DNA of 34,493 nt from Acidobacteriota bacterium (GTDB lineage: Bacteria; Acidobacteriota; Terriglobia; Acidiferrales; UBA7541), in NCBI GenBank assembly GCA_021818865.1, contig JAKASX010000032.1, positions 1-34,493 of the forward strand. The letters are read 5' to 3'. A program made the translations under genes and the position numbers. The number at the start of each line of letters is the position of its first letter. Positions within the stretch are counted from its first letter, which is position 1. Below, one piece after another: positions 33,650 to 34,493 of the stretch. The notes beneath the pieces are model-generated. The model had not been told where the DNA came from, made no database searches, and saw only the letters and a list, made by a program, of their open reading frames with translations.

Positions 33650-34493
33650 ATGCGCTTTCCGATGACACTGACACGCCGCATGACCGGATACATCATGCGG
33701 AACAAGATGGCCGGGAAGGAGAAGTTTCCGCTGGTGCTGATGCTCGAGCCGCTGCACGCGTGCAACCTCACCTGCACCGGCTGCGGACGGATCCGCGAAT
33801 ACAAACCCACGATCAACGAGATGCTAACGGTGGAGCAGTGCTTGGGTGCAGCGGAGGAATGCGGAGCGCCGGTGGTTTCGATCTGCGGAGGCGAGCCGCT
33901 GATCTATCCGGAAATCGGGCGGCTGACGAAGGAATTGCTAGACCGGAAGAAACACATTTACCTGTGCACGAACGGAATGTTTATCCGGAAGCGGCTGCAC
34001 GAATTCAAGCCGGATTCGAGCTTTTTCTTCAACGTGCACCTGGACGGAATGGAAAAGACGCACGACATGTGCGTCGAGCGGGACGGCGTGTTCCGGGAAG
34101 CGGTGGAAGGAATCAAGGCGGCGAAGGCGGCGGGATTCCTGGTGAGCTCGAACACGACGATTTACAAGGAGACCGACCTCGAGGAGATCGCCGAACTGTA
34201 CGATTTCCTGACGGGGCTGGGCGTGGACGGGTTCATGCTTTCGCCGGCGTACTCGTATTCGGCGGTGCAGACGACCGAGATGTTCATGTCGCGGGAAGAG
34301 ATTCAAGAGAAATTCCGGTTGGCGTGCGCGCTGCTGGAAAAGTACAACCTGATGGTTTCGCCGCTGTATCTGGAATATCTGCGCGGCGAGCGGGACCTGA
34401 TGTGCACGGCGTGGGGCAATCCGACCTACAATCCGCGCGGGTGGAAGGGTCCCTGCTACCTGATGACTGATTCGCACTCGAAGTCATACAAGG
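33650..34493 (+). CDS. hpnH: Adenosyl-hopene transferase HpnH, radical SAM (3'-truncated by window end)
   Basis: Open from ATG 33650 to the window edge without a stop (281 codons). The N-terminus (MRFPMTLTRRMTGYIMRNKM) and the radical-SAM cluster motif CNLTCTGCG (CxxxCxxC) in LEPLHACNLTCTGCGRIREY are typical of HpnH. SICGGEPLIYPEI is the SAM-binding GGE motif, and LCTNGMF, NVHLDGMEKTHD and GFMLSPAYSY follow. HpnH joins a 5'-deoxyadenosyl radical to hopene to make adenosylhopane, the first step of side-chain extended hopanoids. Family length is about 330-380 residues, so roughly 50-100 are missing. It starts 5 nt after the shc stop and is surely co-transcribed. Confidence 0.95.
   Translation, partial: MRFPMTLTRRMTGYIMRNKMAGKEKFPLVLMLEPLHACNLTCTGCGRIREYKPTINEMLTVEQCLGAAEECGAPVVSICGGEPLIYPEIGRLTKELLDRKKHIYLCTNGMFIRKRLHEFKPDSSFFFNVHLDGMEKTHDMCVERDGVFREAVEGIKAAKAAGFLVSSNTTIYKETDLEEIAELYDFLTGLGVDGFMLSPAYSYSAVQTTEMFMSREEIQEKFRLACALLEKYNLMVSPLYLEYLRGERDLMCTAWGNPTYNPRGWKGPCYLMTDSHSKSYK

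Noticed and set aside
1-34493. CRISPR array, rRNA or complete tRNA genes
   Set aside because: No regularly spaced direct repeats, no rRNA-like conserved blocks and no cloverleaf with both acceptor strands were found by eye.

Overview
The window looks like a GC-rich chromosome segment from an Acidobacteriota-type soil bacterium. This is an inference from gene content: a large winged-helix/TolB-like/TPR regulator, an SBBP-repeat protein with choice-of-anchor domains, a bifunctional rhamnulose-phosphate aldolase/dehydrogenase, Gram-negative lipid A genes (LpxD, an LpxL-type acyltransferase), hopanoid genes (squalene-hopene cyclase, HpnH) and RHS fragments.

Region 1 (1-4.1 kb) is an accessory mosaic. 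It has a STAS-domain anti-sigma-factor antagonist and a small polytopic membrane protein whose two membrane aspartates and PALP motif resemble presenilin/signal-peptide-peptidase proteases. These are followed by a leftover STAS-gene tail, a 5'-truncated and frameshifted RHS C-terminus overlapping a small membrane protein gene, a possible tRNA 3' half, and a second RHS core fragment repeating 54 bp of the first.

Region 2 (4.1-9.1 kb) is an intact L-rhamnose catabolic operon: isomerase, aldolase/lactaldehyde dehydrogenase fusion, rhamnulokinase. No regulator or transporter is visible. Region 3 (9.06-11.8 kb) is IS-scarred. Perfect 13-bp inverted ends flank a transposase stub plus two minus-strand genes for exported proteins. 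The right end abuts a truncated TPR gene, and a 178-bp inverted-repeat element with IS21-like ends follows.

Region 4 (11.8-17.2 kb) holds a flippase-like membrane protein overlapping nrdR, then a minus-strand set: FAD oxidoreductase, membrane 4Fe-4S protein, tandem acetyltransferase. The first two probably form an NAD(P)H-to-membrane electron-transfer pair. Region 5 (17.7-25.9 kb) holds a 1437-residue regulator that seems to join two TolB-like/TPR halves, divergent from a 1202-residue SBBP surface protein.

Region 6 (26.1-34.5 kb) is an envelope block. A site-2-protease-like M50/CBS peptidase and an ArnT/PMT-type glycosyltransferase (carrying an in-frame interspersed repeat) are on the minus strand. 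On the plus strand are an LpxL-like acyltransferase, lpxD, shc and a 3'-truncated hpnH, so lipid A and hopanoid genes sit side by side. No rRNA gene, complete tRNA or CRISPR array was seen.
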